11,857 nucleotides of DNA, taken from JANRKH01 sp033761815 (lineage in GTDB: Bacteria > Pseudomonadota > Alphaproteobacteria > Rickettsiales > Rickettsiaceae). The notes beneath the pieces are model-generated. The model did not search any database and had not been told where the DNA came from. It saw only the letters and a list, made by a program, of their open reading frames with translations. Where the stretch lies: contig JANRMF010000043.1 in assembly GCA_033761815.1 (NCBI GenBank), positions 1-11,857 on the forward strand, read 5' to 3'. The translations under genes were made by a program, and so were the position numbers. Positions 1-6,786 of this stretch are shown here, piece by piece (positions within the stretch are counted from its first letter, which is position 1; every line of letters starts with the position of its first letter).

Positions 1-913
1 CCTTCTCTATAGCTATATCAAGCTCTTTAATAGCGCCATAGAAATCCTTGAGTGCATACAGCGCTTTTCCTTTATGATAGTGATACGATGCATTTTTCGA
101 ATTTAACCCTATAGCTTGATTAAACTCTGAAATAGCGCCATAGAAATCCTTGAGTGCATACAGCGCGTTGCCTTTGCAGTTGTGAAATGATGCATTTTTC
201 GAATTTAACCCTATAGCTTGATTAAACTCTGAAATAGCGCGATAGAAATCCTTGAGTGCATACAGCGCCTTTCCTTTATGATAGTGATATGATGCATTTT
301 TCGAATCTAACCCTATAGCTTGATTAAACTCTGAAATAGCGCCATCGAAATCCTCGAGTTCAAACAGCGCGCTCCCTCTGTTGAAGTGATACGATGCATT
401 ATCCGGATCCTTCTCTATAGCTATATCAAGCTCTTTAATAGCGCCATCGAAATCCTTTAGTGCATACAGCGCGCTCCCTCTGTTGCAGTGATATGATCGA
501 TTATCCGAATCTAACCGTATAGCTTCATTATAAGATAAAATAGCATCTCCGAAACGTTTGAGTGGATACAGCACGTTGCCTTTGTAGTTGTGAAATGATG
601 CATTATTCGGATCCTTCTCTATAGCTTGATTAAACTCTGAAATAGCGCCATCGAAATCCTTGAGTGCATACAGCGCGTGCCCTTTGTTGCAGTGATATGA
701 TGCATTTTTCGAATTTAACCCTATAGCTTGATTAAACTCTGAAATAGCGCCATAGAAATCCTTGAGTACATACAGCGCGTTGCCTTTGCAGTTGTGAAAT
801 GATGCATTATTCGGATCTAACCTTATAGCTTCATTATAAGATATAATAGCAGATGGTAAATCCCTGAGTGCATACAGCGCGTTCCCTCTGTTGAAGTGAT
901 ATGATGCATTTTT
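1..913 (-). repeat. Nine tandem 102-bp units encoding TPRs
   Basis: Successive units are 102 bp (34 codons) long and very similar at DNA level; for example the phase marker GATGCATT recurs every 102 bp on the plus strand. First halves come in a few versions (SYHFNRG, SFHNCKG, SYHYHKG, SYHCNKG, SYHCNRG). Second halves come mainly as AISEFNQAI, AI(I/L)SYNEAI or AIKELDIAI. They occur in mixed combinations, which suggests unequal crossover or gene conversion between units. Confidence 0.92.
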
Positions 914-1099
914 CGGCGCATAAGAAATCAAGATATCAAGAACCTCGATCTGTTTATCAAATTGTTTTAAAGTTTTATAGTTGCTTGCAATATTTTCATA
1001 ACGCATGATAAGAGACTCAAACGAATTAGCTTGGTCCGCTTGAGCGATATTATTTGATCTAGTATTTTGACTGAAAGCTTCTATATAATTTCTTTTCAT
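1..1099 (-). CDS. TPR-repeat protein, 3' end beyond the window
   Basis: The minus-strand frame opens at an ATG at 1099 and stays open for 366 codons to the window edge, so the C-terminus is missing. A purine-rich GGGGAA lies about 4 bases before the ATG. After a 62-residue N-terminus, whose second half itself resembles a degenerate TPR, residues 63-366 form nine tandem 34-residue units (the last cut at 32). They follow the TPR pattern: Tyr/Phe then Gly at the A helix, ALY.L, D.-.-AI, AI, and Asp-Pro at the end. TPRs are helical scaffolds that bind other proteins; the partner cannot be told from sequence. I see no signal peptide or membrane segment, so the protein is cytosolic or exported by a route without a cleaved signal. 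It starts 29 bases after the proposed end of the 1128-1676 gene and is probably cotranscribed with it. The TPR call is firm; the function is unknown. Confidence 0.9.
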   Translation of the reverse strand, partial: MKRNYIEAFSQNTRSNNIAQADQANSFESLIMRYENIASNYKTLKQFDKQIEVLDILISYAPKNASYHFNRGNALYALRDLPSAIISYNEAIRLDPNNASFHNCKGNALYVLKDFYGAISEFNQAIGLNSKNASYHCNKGHALYALKDFDGAISEFNQAIEKDPNNASFHNYKGNVLYPLKRFGDAILSYNEAIRLDSDNRSYHCNRGSALYALKDFDGAIKELDIAIEKDPDNASYHFNRGSALFELEDFDGAISEFNQAIGLDSKNASYHYHKGKALYALKDFYRAISEFNQAIGLNSKNASFHNCKGNALYALKDFYGAISEFNQAIGLNSKNASYHYHKGKALYALKDFYGAIKELDIAIEK

Positions 1100-1127
1100 A
1101 TTTTCCCCATTTATTGTTTAATTTATT

Positions 1128-1676
1128 TTAAGTATTTAATCCAGCAGACTCATTTTCGCCGATCATTTTTAGACCCTTGGAAACGCTGTCAGATTCATCT
1201 CCCCCCGTCAGACTCGCTATACGATCTTTTGCCATCACTTGATGACTCTGAGCTTTTGAGGTTTAGCAAGGAGTACATAAGATCTATCTTTATATTATTG
1301 ACTACCCCCTCCTCCCTGACGGAAGGCCTAATTTGCACATTGACAGGATTACAATCTTTTGATCGTTTATTTCTGCCAATAATTTAGTACTCAAATCATC
1401 TATTTTTACAGATGGATTGATGAGGGACGCAATTCGCAAAACATCAGAGGCAGATTCATGATTTTGGTTTTTTGTGTATATTATAGACTTCAACTTACTA
1501 TCTCTTGCGTCGTAGCTACTCATTACTAGGTGAGATAATTTTGACGAATCTGAAACTACCCTGCTAAAGGTTGTATCCAGAGAGATGATCTCGCTTTGTT
1601 TGTTGATTTCTTCTGAAGTAGCGGGGGGGCTAGATATATTCATTACGGATGTAGGGATGAAATTAGCTCTTTTCAT
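1128..1676 (-). CDS. Hypothetical protein with two apparent compensating frameshifts at G tracts
   Basis: From an ATG at 1676 (AAGGA about 11 bases upstream) the frame encodes 124 residues and meets a TAG at 1302-1304, directly after a run of five G (1305-1309). The -1 frame is open from 1383 through this point down to a TGA at 1195-1197, giving a Ser-rich stretch ending in SESDGG. There a run of six G (1201-1206) precedes the stop. Returning to the first frame after that run gives DESDSVSKGLKMIGENESAGLNT and a TAA at 1128-1130. The span is 549 bases, exactly 183 codons. A third tract, seven C on the coding strand (1623-1629), encodes Pro17-Pro18. I do not recognise the protein; it is polar and Ser-rich with no membrane segment. 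It could be a contingency gene, a decaying gene, a gene needing recoding, or the product of homopolymer sequencing errors. The first 124 codons are direct; the joined product is inferred. Confidence 0.5.
1201..1206 (-). repeat. G6 tract at the second apparent frameshift
   Basis: Six consecutive C on plus (G on the coding strand). In the frame arriving from upstream, a TGA follows two codons later. Loss of one base here restores the original frame to the TAA at 1128. Confidence 0.6.
1305..1309 (-). repeat. G5 tract at the first apparent frameshift
   Basis: Five consecutive C on plus (G on the coding strand) lie immediately before the TAG that ends the 124-codon frame. Gain of one base here, or a -1 slip, opens the frame for about 35 more codons. 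The shift could also lie anywhere between 1302 and 1383, for instance at the AAAA near 1357. Confidence 0.5.
1623..1629 (-). repeat. C7 tract near the start of the hypothetical gene
   Basis: Seven consecutive G on plus (C on the coding strand) span codons 16-18 (Ser-Pro-Pro). I noticed no longer G/C homopolymer in the window, and it lies within the first 20 codons, where a length change would abolish the product. Confidence 0.7.
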
Positions 1677-1724
1677 GAGAAGTTTTCCTTATTACTTGCT
1701 TATCTAATTATTAAAATTTAGGAA

Positions 1725-1752
1725 ATCATACAAAAATAAAAATATTAGTCAA
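1725..1752 (-). promoter_or_regulatory. Sigma70-type promoter for the 1128-1676 / TPR transcript
   Basis: Reading minus: TTGACT (1752-1747), a 16-base spacer, then TATGAT (1730-1725). Each box matches the consensus at 5 of 6 positions. Transcription would start near 1718, giving a leader of about 40 bases before the ATG at 1676. This is the best promoter match I found in the window. Confidence 0.65.
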
Positions 1753-1760
1753 TAATATTT
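1740..1760 (-). terminator. AT-only hairpin followed by T-rich tract after miaA
   Basis: A perfect 8-bp inverted repeat, AAATATTA - TTGAC - TAATATTT (reading minus), is followed by TTATTTTTG, 18 bases after the miaA stop. It may end the mutase-miaA transcript, but the stem has no G-C pairs and would be weak. Its loop contains most of the -35 box of the next promoter. Confidence 0.4.
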
Positions 1761-1777
1761 CCTAGTAAACTTGGAAA

Positions 1778-2695
1778 CTAAAGAAGGATTTTGCTTAGAA
1801 GTTTGCTAAATTCATCTTCAGAGCTATATTCTAAGATTGTTCTTCCCCAAGAAATTTGATTATTAAACCAAGTATACTGGCGCTTTGCGTAATTTCTTGT
1901 ATCTTGCTTTGCAAGATTTACTGCATGTTGTCTTGAGGCTTTTCCATATAAATATGATTTTATGCGGCTAAATCCCAGTGAATTTACAGCCCCGCGCGCT
2001 AGGTCTGGATATTTCTTGCAAAAAATTTCCACCTCCTCGATAGCGCCATTATTGATCATATCATCAAACCTCTTTTCGCAAAGGGAGTATAAAAAACCCC
2101 TTTCTGGTCTTAGATATAAAGTCTGTAACGCATAACTAGATAAAACAGGCTCAGATTTATTTTTCTGAAAATCTGAAATAGATTTTCCGGTTTCAATGAA
2201 TACCCCAAGGCTTCTTGAAATCCTTTGCGTATCATTTTCACTTAGTTTTGCTGCCATCTCTGGGTCAAGCTTTCTAAGCTCCCTGCTTAAGGCAGAAGTC
2301 CCTCCATTTGCAAGTATCTCATTCACCATATTTTTTGAGTTCTGAGAAATCTCTGGAATTTCTGATATACCCTCTACAAGACCCTTTATGTATAATCCGG
2401 TTCCCCCAGTAATAATGGGAACAAGCCCCTTATCCTTACAGAAATTTAAGGCACTTTGTACATCTTTTGTATAAGCTGCAACGCTATATCTAAAGGACGG
2501 CTCTAGAAAATTATACAAAAGGTGGGTAGATGCATTATTTTGGCTTGGGCTAGAAGTGATGATCTCCAAATCCTTGTAGATTTGCATAGAGTCAGCATTA
2601 ATAATTGCACCATTAATTTTGGAGGCAATCAAATTTGCTGCTGCGGTTTTTCCAGACGCAGTAGGTCCGCATATGATTATAGCGCTATTGTTCAC
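1778..2695 (-). CDS. miaA: tRNA dimethylallyltransferase MiaA
   Basis: MiaA transfers a dimethylallyl group from dimethylallyl diphosphate to N6 of A37 in tRNAs reading codons that start with U. This is the first step of the i6A/ms2i6A modification, and the enzyme is cytosolic. The 305-residue length is normal. Visible motifs are the P-loop GPTASGKT (10-17), DSMQIYK (35-41) with the family's conserved Asp35, TGGTGLY (96-102), NDTQRISRSL (154-163) and the C-terminal KRQYTWFNN region (271-279). The start is a GTG at 2695, only 8 residues before the P-loop, with GGAAGG about 9 bases upstream inside the end of the preceding gene. Two bases separate it from the mutase stop, so the two genes are cotranscribed and perhaps translationally coupled. 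No key residue appears lost. Confidence 0.97.
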   Translation of the reverse strand: MNNSAIIICGPTASGKTAAANLIASKINGAIINADSMQIYKDLEIITSSPSQNNASTHLLYNFLEPSFRYSVAAYTKDVQSALNFCKDKGLVPIITGGTGLYIKGLVEGISEIPEISQNSKNMVNEILANGGTSALSRELRKLDPEMAAKLSENDTQRISRSLGVFIETGKSISDFQKNKSEPVLSSYALQTLYLRPERGFLYSLCEKRFDDMINNGAIEEVEIFCKKYPDLARGAVNSLGFSRIKSYLYGKASRQHAVNLAKQDTRNYAKRQYTWFNNQISWGRTILEYSSEDEFSKLLSKILL

Positions 2696-2697
2696 CC

Positions 2698-4080
2698 CTA
2701 AAAGCCTTCCAACTTAAGGTCATAATCAATTAAATATGAATTTAGGTTTGCAATTATTGCAGCAAGATCATCATCGCTCGAAGCCTCGCATCGGACAATA
2801 ATCGCCCCTTGAGTGTTCGAAGCTCTGACAAGCCACCACCCCTTTTCTTTATCTACTCGAACGCCATCTATATCACTAAATTTTACATTTTCTTTCATAA
2901 GCCTATCTTTAATTTGATCTACTATAGCAAATTTTTTCTCATCACTAATATCTAATCTTATTTCTGGCGTATTAATTGCAGAAGGAATCATAGAAAGCAT
3001 CTCGTCAAGATCTCTACCGGACTTTGAAACTACATCAATAAGCCTAAGTGCTGCATAAATTGCATCATCAAAACCAAGATAAGAGTCGGAGAAAAAAATA
3101 TGACCACTCATTTCCCCGGCAATCTCTGCCTCGGTCTCCTTCATCTTCGCTTTAATCAAGGAATGCCCAGTTTTCCACATTATCGCCTTTCCGCCCAAAG
3201 ATCCTACAAAATCAAAAAAACTCTTACTAGACTTAACATCAGCAATTACAGCGCTACCAGGCTTTCTTGCAAGAAGCTCGGTGCAATAAATGCACATAAG
3301 CTGATCGCCGTAAATAATTTTCCCAGATTTAGTTACAACGCCAATTCTATCTGCATCTCCGTCAAAACCTATTCCAAAATCAGCCCCGGAATCTTCCACC
3401 GCTACTTTGAGCTGTTCCAAATTTTCAGGTATAGTTGGGTCCGGATGATGATTAGGGAAGGATCCATCAACTTCACCATTAATAACTATATTTTGGTTTT
3501 TCATCTTAGAAAGCACCTCTTTTAAGATAATACAGGAAGAGCCATTGCCAGGGTCCCATACTATCTTCAGCTCAGGGTTAATTTCTATATTCTTCAAAAC
3601 CCTATCAACATAAAAAGGGCGCACATTAACGCTATAGAACTTTTTCAAAAAAGTCGCTTCAGGAACATATTTTTGCTCATCGGATTTAATGATAGCAAGA
3701 AGTTTTTGAATATTTTCTCCGTAAAATGACTCACTACCTGCAAGTAACTTAAAGCCATTATCAGATTTTGGATTGTGAGACCCAGTAATCATTATGCTGC
3801 AAGCGGGAGAGAGTTTATAGTCTGCAAAATAAAGCAAAGGAGAGGTGGAGAGACCGATAGATGTAACCTCGGCTCCTGCTTTTGCTATCCCCGCGATTAG
3901 CGCTTCATAAAGCCAAGGAGAGCTTAGCCTTCCATCATACCCCACTACAACTCTATTATTAGATGGGCTAGTATGCATTTTGGCAAAATGGTAGCCGATA
4001 TTGTAACTTACATGATTATTGAGGTTTTTTTCAGTATTACCCCTTATGTCATAGGCCCTAAAAATAGAATTTTCTATCAT
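2698..4080 (-). CDS. manB: Phosphomannomutase/phosphoglucomutase (alpha-D-phosphohexomutase family)
   Basis: This enzyme interconverts hexose 6- and 1-phosphates (mannose and/or glucose) through a phosphoserine, feeding nucleotide-sugar synthesis for surface polysaccharide. It has all four family signatures: the phosphoserine loop TGSHNP (99-104, Ser101), the Mg-binding loop DGDADR (240-245), the sugar-binding loop GEMSGH (322-327) and the phosphate-binding loop RASNTQ (419-424). The N-terminal FRAYDIRG is typical of the AlgC/ManB group rather than GlmM, and 460 residues is the usual length. GEMSGH fits a dual mannose/glucose mutase, but substrate preference cannot be fixed from motifs. It is the first gene of an operon with miaA. 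The ATG at 4080 has only a weak AAGAG upstream. The symbol is by family; algC would be equally acceptable. Confidence 0.93.
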   Translation of the reverse strand: MIENSIFRAYDIRGNTEKNLNNHVSYNIGYHFAKMHTSPSNNRVVVGYDGRLSSPWLYEALIAGIAKAGAEVTSIGLSTSPLLYFADYKLSPACSIMITGSHNPKSDNGFKLLAGSESFYGENIQKLLAIIKSDEQKYVPEATFLKKFYSVNVRPFYVDRVLKNIEINPELKIVWDPGNGSSCIILKEVLSKMKNQNIVINGEVDGSFPNHHPDPTIPENLEQLKVAVEDSGADFGIGFDGDADRIGVVTKSGKIIYGDQLMCIYCTELLARKPGSAVIADVKSSKSFFDFVGSLGGKAIMWKTGHSLIKAKMKETEAEIAGEMSGHIFFSDSYLGFDDAIYAALRLIDVVSKSGRDLDEMLSMIPSAINTPEIRLDISDEKKFAIVDQIKDRLMKENVKFSDIDGVRVDKEKGWWLVRASNTQGAIIVRCEASSDDDLAAIIANLNSYLIDYDLKLEGF

Positions 4081-4117
4081 ATTACTCTTTTTATTAAATT
4101 GCTTATATTTAGAGTCG

Positions 4118-4146
4118 ATAATAGCGCATTATTTCTCTAAGGTAAA
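4118..4146 (-). promoter_or_regulatory. Candidate promoter of the mutase-miaA operon
   Basis: Reading minus: TTTACC (4146-4141, 4 of 6 to TTGACA), a 17-base spacer, then TATTAT (4123-4118, 5 of 6 to TATAAT), giving a leader of about 30 bases. In such AT-rich DNA, matches of this quality also arise by chance. Confidence 0.4.
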
Positions 4147-4268
4147 TTTTAATCTTCACAAAAATTCAGCAACAGAGTAATTTTTTACTGCAAATTATAA
4201 TATATATTTAATATAGATGATATGCTTTAATCAGATCTTCTCATATATTAGAGCTAAAACCGAAGGAG

Positions 4269-4402
4269 TAATACCAGGTTCCAAAATTAACTGAACAAAA
4301 GCAATTTTTTAGGACTCACCTCTCTCGCACCTATTATCTATGGGCTTACGCAGGCTCGCCTTTAAATTGCATTTGTTAAATTTAATTTGGGATCTGGTAT
4401 AA
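4269..4402. mobile_element. MITE-like element with ~50-bp imperfect terminal inverted repeats
   Basis: The left end (4269-4320) begins TAATACCAGGTTCC and contains GAACAAAAGCAATTT. The reverse complement of the right end (4353-4402) begins TTATACCAGATCCC and contains TAACAAATGCAATTT. The two arms align over about 50 bases with roughly three quarters identity and one small gap. The short middle (4321-4352) has no coding capacity. No clear target-site duplication is visible. It is most simply a nonautonomous transposon relic or a dispersed palindromic repeat, and as RNA it would fold into a long hairpin. Confidence 0.6.
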
Positions 4403-4456
4403 TATAAGTCAGTAGATATTGTGACGAAAAATATAATTTCCATCAGAATTCTTGTT

Positions 4457-4471
4457 TAATACCAAGTTTCA
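4457..4471 (+). repeat. Partial copy of the dispersed repeat end
   Basis: TAATACCAAGTTTCA matches the first 15 bases of the 4269 inverted repeat at 13 positions. Similarity fades after that. Confidence 0.35.
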
Positions 4472-4560
4472 TTCTTAAATTATCTATTAGAATTTATCCT
4501 ATCGCTGATATTACCACTTTTAACTTTCCGTAATTCACGCGTCCAATTTATAAAGAAACC

Positions 4561-5679
4561 TCAATCCTGATCTTGATATAAGACATCATAATTTCTGCCG
4601 CTTCTTTTTATGATAGAATATTTTCGCTCTGCCATTGCACCCTGGAATCTGAAATTTCCAGATAAGCCCTTATACCAAGCAGGGCTTTTTAGGCGGCTTT
4701 TAAAAGAATGAGGATCGTAACTTAAATTAACCGCAACTGATGATATAGAGCCAAGGTCATAGGCTAAATTTTCGAGATAATTTAGATGTTTGGAGCCAAA
4801 ATTCTCATAGAATCTTGAAGTCACGCTTGCACTTGGTCTATTTGGACTTCCAACAAATGTAAGATCAATTCCTTCTGAATAATCTATATCTATTCTGGAG
4901 TCTCCTGCGATTATGGCTTTTTTATCCAAATTATGTTTCTTTATTTCATCAAAAATGATCTTTAAAGAGCTAGGATTTTCCTCTTGCACAATAATGACTG
5001 GCTTTGTGTATTTATCCTCATCTTCAAGAATATTATCCACTTTTGCGGATAATTTTTGAATCGAATCCTGAATCGCATCTTGAGAGGGTTCGTAAAATTC
5101 CGAGGTAAAAATATGCCCGCCTGAGGAGTGCGCCATATCATGAATTGCTCTTTGTAAATTGGAGGATGTTTTGGATTTTTGAGATAAAAGGGCAAATTCT
5201 TTATATCCTTTTCTTGAGTAATATTTTATCAGCATATTTACTTGCTTTAGCGGAGTGTGGCCGAATACGTAAATTTGCTCATCTTTTGCAAGAAGGGGGT
5301 TGTTAGAGAGGGTCAAAATTATAATTTGGTTTGTGGCTGCAAAATTTTCGATAGATTTTACACTCGGGGAGAATAGGGGGCCTAAAATTATCTGAGTCCT
5401 TTTATTTTTCATTTTAGGAATAGCTTGGTTTATGTAGTCTTCCGTTGCAACATCATAAGTCGTTGTTGAAATTTGCCCGTTTAAATTATCCTCAAGGCCA
5501 TATTTAATTAGGCTTGCTAGTTTTTCTCCTTGTTCTTTGTGCGGGCCTGATAGAGGCATTAAAATGGCTATCTCCGCTTTTTCTTGTTTTCTATTAGTGT
5601 CTGTTGTACAACTAGCAACCGAAAAAGTGAATAATATTAGCAAGGACTTGGTAATGAAATTAAAAACAGGTTTATACAT
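4561..5679 (-). CDS. LpoA-like penicillin-binding protein activator, lipoprotein of the periplasmic-binding fold
   Basis: The protein is 372 residues from an ATG at 5679, which has AGGAG 8 bases upstream. It starts with a lipoprotein signal: Lys residues, a hydrophobic run (12-21), then the lipobox VASC with Cys24 as lipidation site. The mature part begins KAEIAILMPLSGPHKEQGEKL, the opening of the type I Leu/Ile/Val-binding fold found in LpoA-like activators, and goes on with ILGPLFSPSV and similar Rossmann-type strands. LpoA stimulates the class A peptidoglycan synthase PBP1a from the outer membrane. Divergence from rsmI matches the conserved lpoA-rsmI neighbourhood of many proteobacteria. 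The frame extends 25 codons further up to an ATG at 5754, but that would bury the signal peptide. A weak promoter (TTAACA at 5738-5733 with TATATC at 5713-5708) lies inside rsmI. Family is likely; the activator role is inferred. Confidence 0.8.
   Translation of the reverse strand: MYKPVFNFITKSLLILFTFSVASCTTDTNRKQEKAEIAILMPLSGPHKEQGEKLASLIKYGLEDNLNGQISTTTYDVATEDYINQAIPKMKNKRTQIILGPLFSPSVKSIENFAATNQIIILTLSNNPLLAKDEQIYVFGHTPLKQVNMLIKYYSRKGYKEFALLSQKSKTSSNLQRAIHDMAHSSGGHIFTSEFYEPSQDAIQDSIQKLSAKVDNILEDEDKYTKPVIIVQEENPSSLKIIFDEIKKHNLDKKAIIAGDSRIDIDYSEGIDLTFVGSPNRPSASVTSRFYENFGSKHLNYLENLAYDLGSISSVAVNLSYDPHSFKSRLKSPAWYKGLSGNFRFQGAMAERKYSIIKRSGRNYDVLYQDQD
5642..5646 (+). promoter_or_regulatory. Ribosome binding site fixing the rsmI start
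   Basis: AAGGA sits 7 bases before the ATG at 5654. It lies inside the divergent lipoprotein gene's coding region and supports this start over the ATG at 5537. Confidence 0.65.
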
Positions 5680-6511
5680 CGTTTCTACTCCTATTGGCAA
5701 TTTGGATGATATAACTCTAAGAGCTTTATATGTGTTAAAAAATTCAAATATCATCTTGTGCGAGGATAGCAGAGTTACTCAAAAATTACTACTAAAACAT
5801 AATATATTCGACAAAAAACTTATTGTTTATAACGATCATTCCGGCGAAGAGACAAGAAATAAAGTAATTGATATGATTCAAGACGGGATGGTCATATCTC
5901 TTGTAAGCGACGCTGGAACCCCGATGATTTCAGACCCTGGCTATAAACTAGCAAGATCCGTAGGGGATGCTGGTCTTCTTGTTGATGTTATGCCTGGTCC
6001 GTGCGCTGCTATTGCAGCTTTGTCACTATCCCTACTTCCTGTTGATAAATTTTATTTTGCAGGATTTGCTCCAAGGACGAGGCTGGCCAAAGATAAATTT
6101 TTCAGCCAAAATAAATTATTAGATGCAAGTATTATATTATATGATACTGGGAATAGGATATTCTCCACTTTGGAGTCTTGTTATGAGATTTTGGGGGATA
6201 GGCAAGTTGCAATCGCAAGAGAGATAACAAAAATTCATCAGGAAGTAATAAGGGGTCATCTCAGTCGGGTGATTCCAGATTTCGGTAAAGTAGTTCTAAA
6301 GGGTGAATTTGTTTTGATTGTAGAAAAATCCATTAGCGATGAAAATGGGTTATCGGAAGAATCTATAGCTGAGTTAGTGAAATATTATCTTGATAAGAAC
6401 ATAAGTAGTAGGGATATTAGCTCCATATTAAAAACCCATCACGATAAAAAAATCTCAAGAAACCAAGTTTATAATATAGTCTCGCAAATAAGGAGCAGGA
6501 GTATTATCTAA
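5654..6511 (+). CDS. rsmI: 16S rRNA (cytidine-1402-2'-O)-methyltransferase RsmI
   Basis: RsmI methylates the 2'-OH of C1402 in 16S rRNA near the decoding centre, using S-adenosylmethionine. The 285-residue protein has the tetrapyrrole-methylase fold motifs of the family: STPIGNL (11-17), CEDSR (36-40), SDAGTP (85-90), GPCA (115-118) and FAGFAPR (135-141). A small C-terminal helical domain ends with SRNQVYNIVSQI. The length is standard. The frame is open back to an ATG at 5537, but those 39 extra codons are antisense to the lipoprotein's signal-peptide region and precede the normal N-terminus. The ATG at 5654 has AAGGA upstream and gives the usual MKLKTGLYIVSTPIG start. The first 26 bases overlap the 5' end of the divergent lipoprotein gene, so any rsmI promoter must lie within that gene. 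Confidence 0.96.
   Translation: MKLKTGLYIVSTPIGNLDDITLRALYVLKNSNIILCEDSRVTQKLLLKHNIFDKKLIVYNDHSGEETRNKVIDMIQDGMVISLVSDAGTPMISDPGYKLARSVGDAGLLVDVMPGPCAAIAALSLSLLPVDKFYFAGFAPRTRLAKDKFFSQNKLLDASIILYDTGNRIFSTLESCYEILGDRQVAIAREITKIHQEVIRGHLSRVIPDFGKVVLKGEFVLIVEKSISDENGLSEESIAELVKYYLDKNISSRDISSILKTHHDKKISRNQVYNIVSQIRSRSII
5688..5692 (-). promoter_or_regulatory. Ribosome binding site fixing the lipoprotein start
   Basis: AGGAG on minus sits 8 bases before the ATG at 5679, directly ahead of the signal peptide. It lies inside rsmI. Confidence 0.65.
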
Positions 6512-6786
6512 CTAACTATTCGCCGAATTTAATATAAGCTAATAATACCAATCAATAGCTATAATCCTACGTTGTTGCTTGTCTCTAACCTAGCATTTAG
6601 TAGACCTTGCTCCTCGCGCCTAGTATCTAATCCAACCTAAAAGACTATGATCAATTTACCTCATCCACTCTAATTAAACGAGCTACCATTAAATAGAGCT
6701 ACTTGTCAAGAGAGGTGGTGTAAGTATGATCGTGGGATTGAGCATATACACGGACTAGGTCCAAATTTATTTCCTGAAGAGTGTTA
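6512..6786. other. Intergenic region between convergent genes, with a diverged repeat copy
   Basis: No gene is supportable. TAATACCAATC at 6543 and the 17-mer CTCGCGCCTAGTATCTA at 6613-6629 recall the end and the core of the 4269-4402 element (CTCGCACCTATTATCTA at 4324-4340; 15 of 17 identical). The spacing differs (70 versus 55 bases) and no matching right end is visible, so this would be a decayed copy. GAGCTAC occurs twice (6680, 6696). I see no strong terminator for either flanking gene. Confidence 0.4.

Larger units (their letters stand above)
4081..4560. other. 480-base intergenic region with a MITE-like element
   Basis: No supportable gene lies between the mutase and the LpoA-like lipoprotein, both on minus. 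The right-hand genes would read through this gap toward the mutase, yet I see no strong terminator after the lipoprotein stop at 4561. The gap holds a candidate mutase promoter (4118-4146), the inverted-repeat element (4269-4402) and a further TAATACCAAGTTTCA motif at 4457. The remaining AT-rich sequence shows nothing I can name. Confidence 0.7.

Noticed and set aside
1..913. CRISPR-like regular repeats
   Set aside because: The 102-bp period has no distinct spacers and encodes TPRs in an unbroken frame.
1067..1387. Plus-strand frame of 106 codons
   Set aside because: It is antisense to the hypothetical gene and the TPR start, with no ribosome binding site and unlikely composition.
3100..3525. 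Plus-strand frame of 141 codons
   Set aside because: It is fully antisense to the well-supported mutase gene.
5537..5653. Upstream extension of rsmI by 39 codons
   Set aside because: It lies antisense to the lipoprotein signal-peptide region, adds a non-family N-terminus, and the ATG at 5654 has a good AAGGA site.
5680..5754. Upstream extension of the lipoprotein by 25 codons
   Set aside because: It would put 25 residues before the signal peptide. The ATG at 5679 has AGGAG and gives a proper lipoprotein signal.
6512..6786. Possible tRNA or small RNA between convergent genes
   Set aside because: I could find no cloverleaf, no GTTCRA-type T-loop and no terminator; only short repeats are visible.
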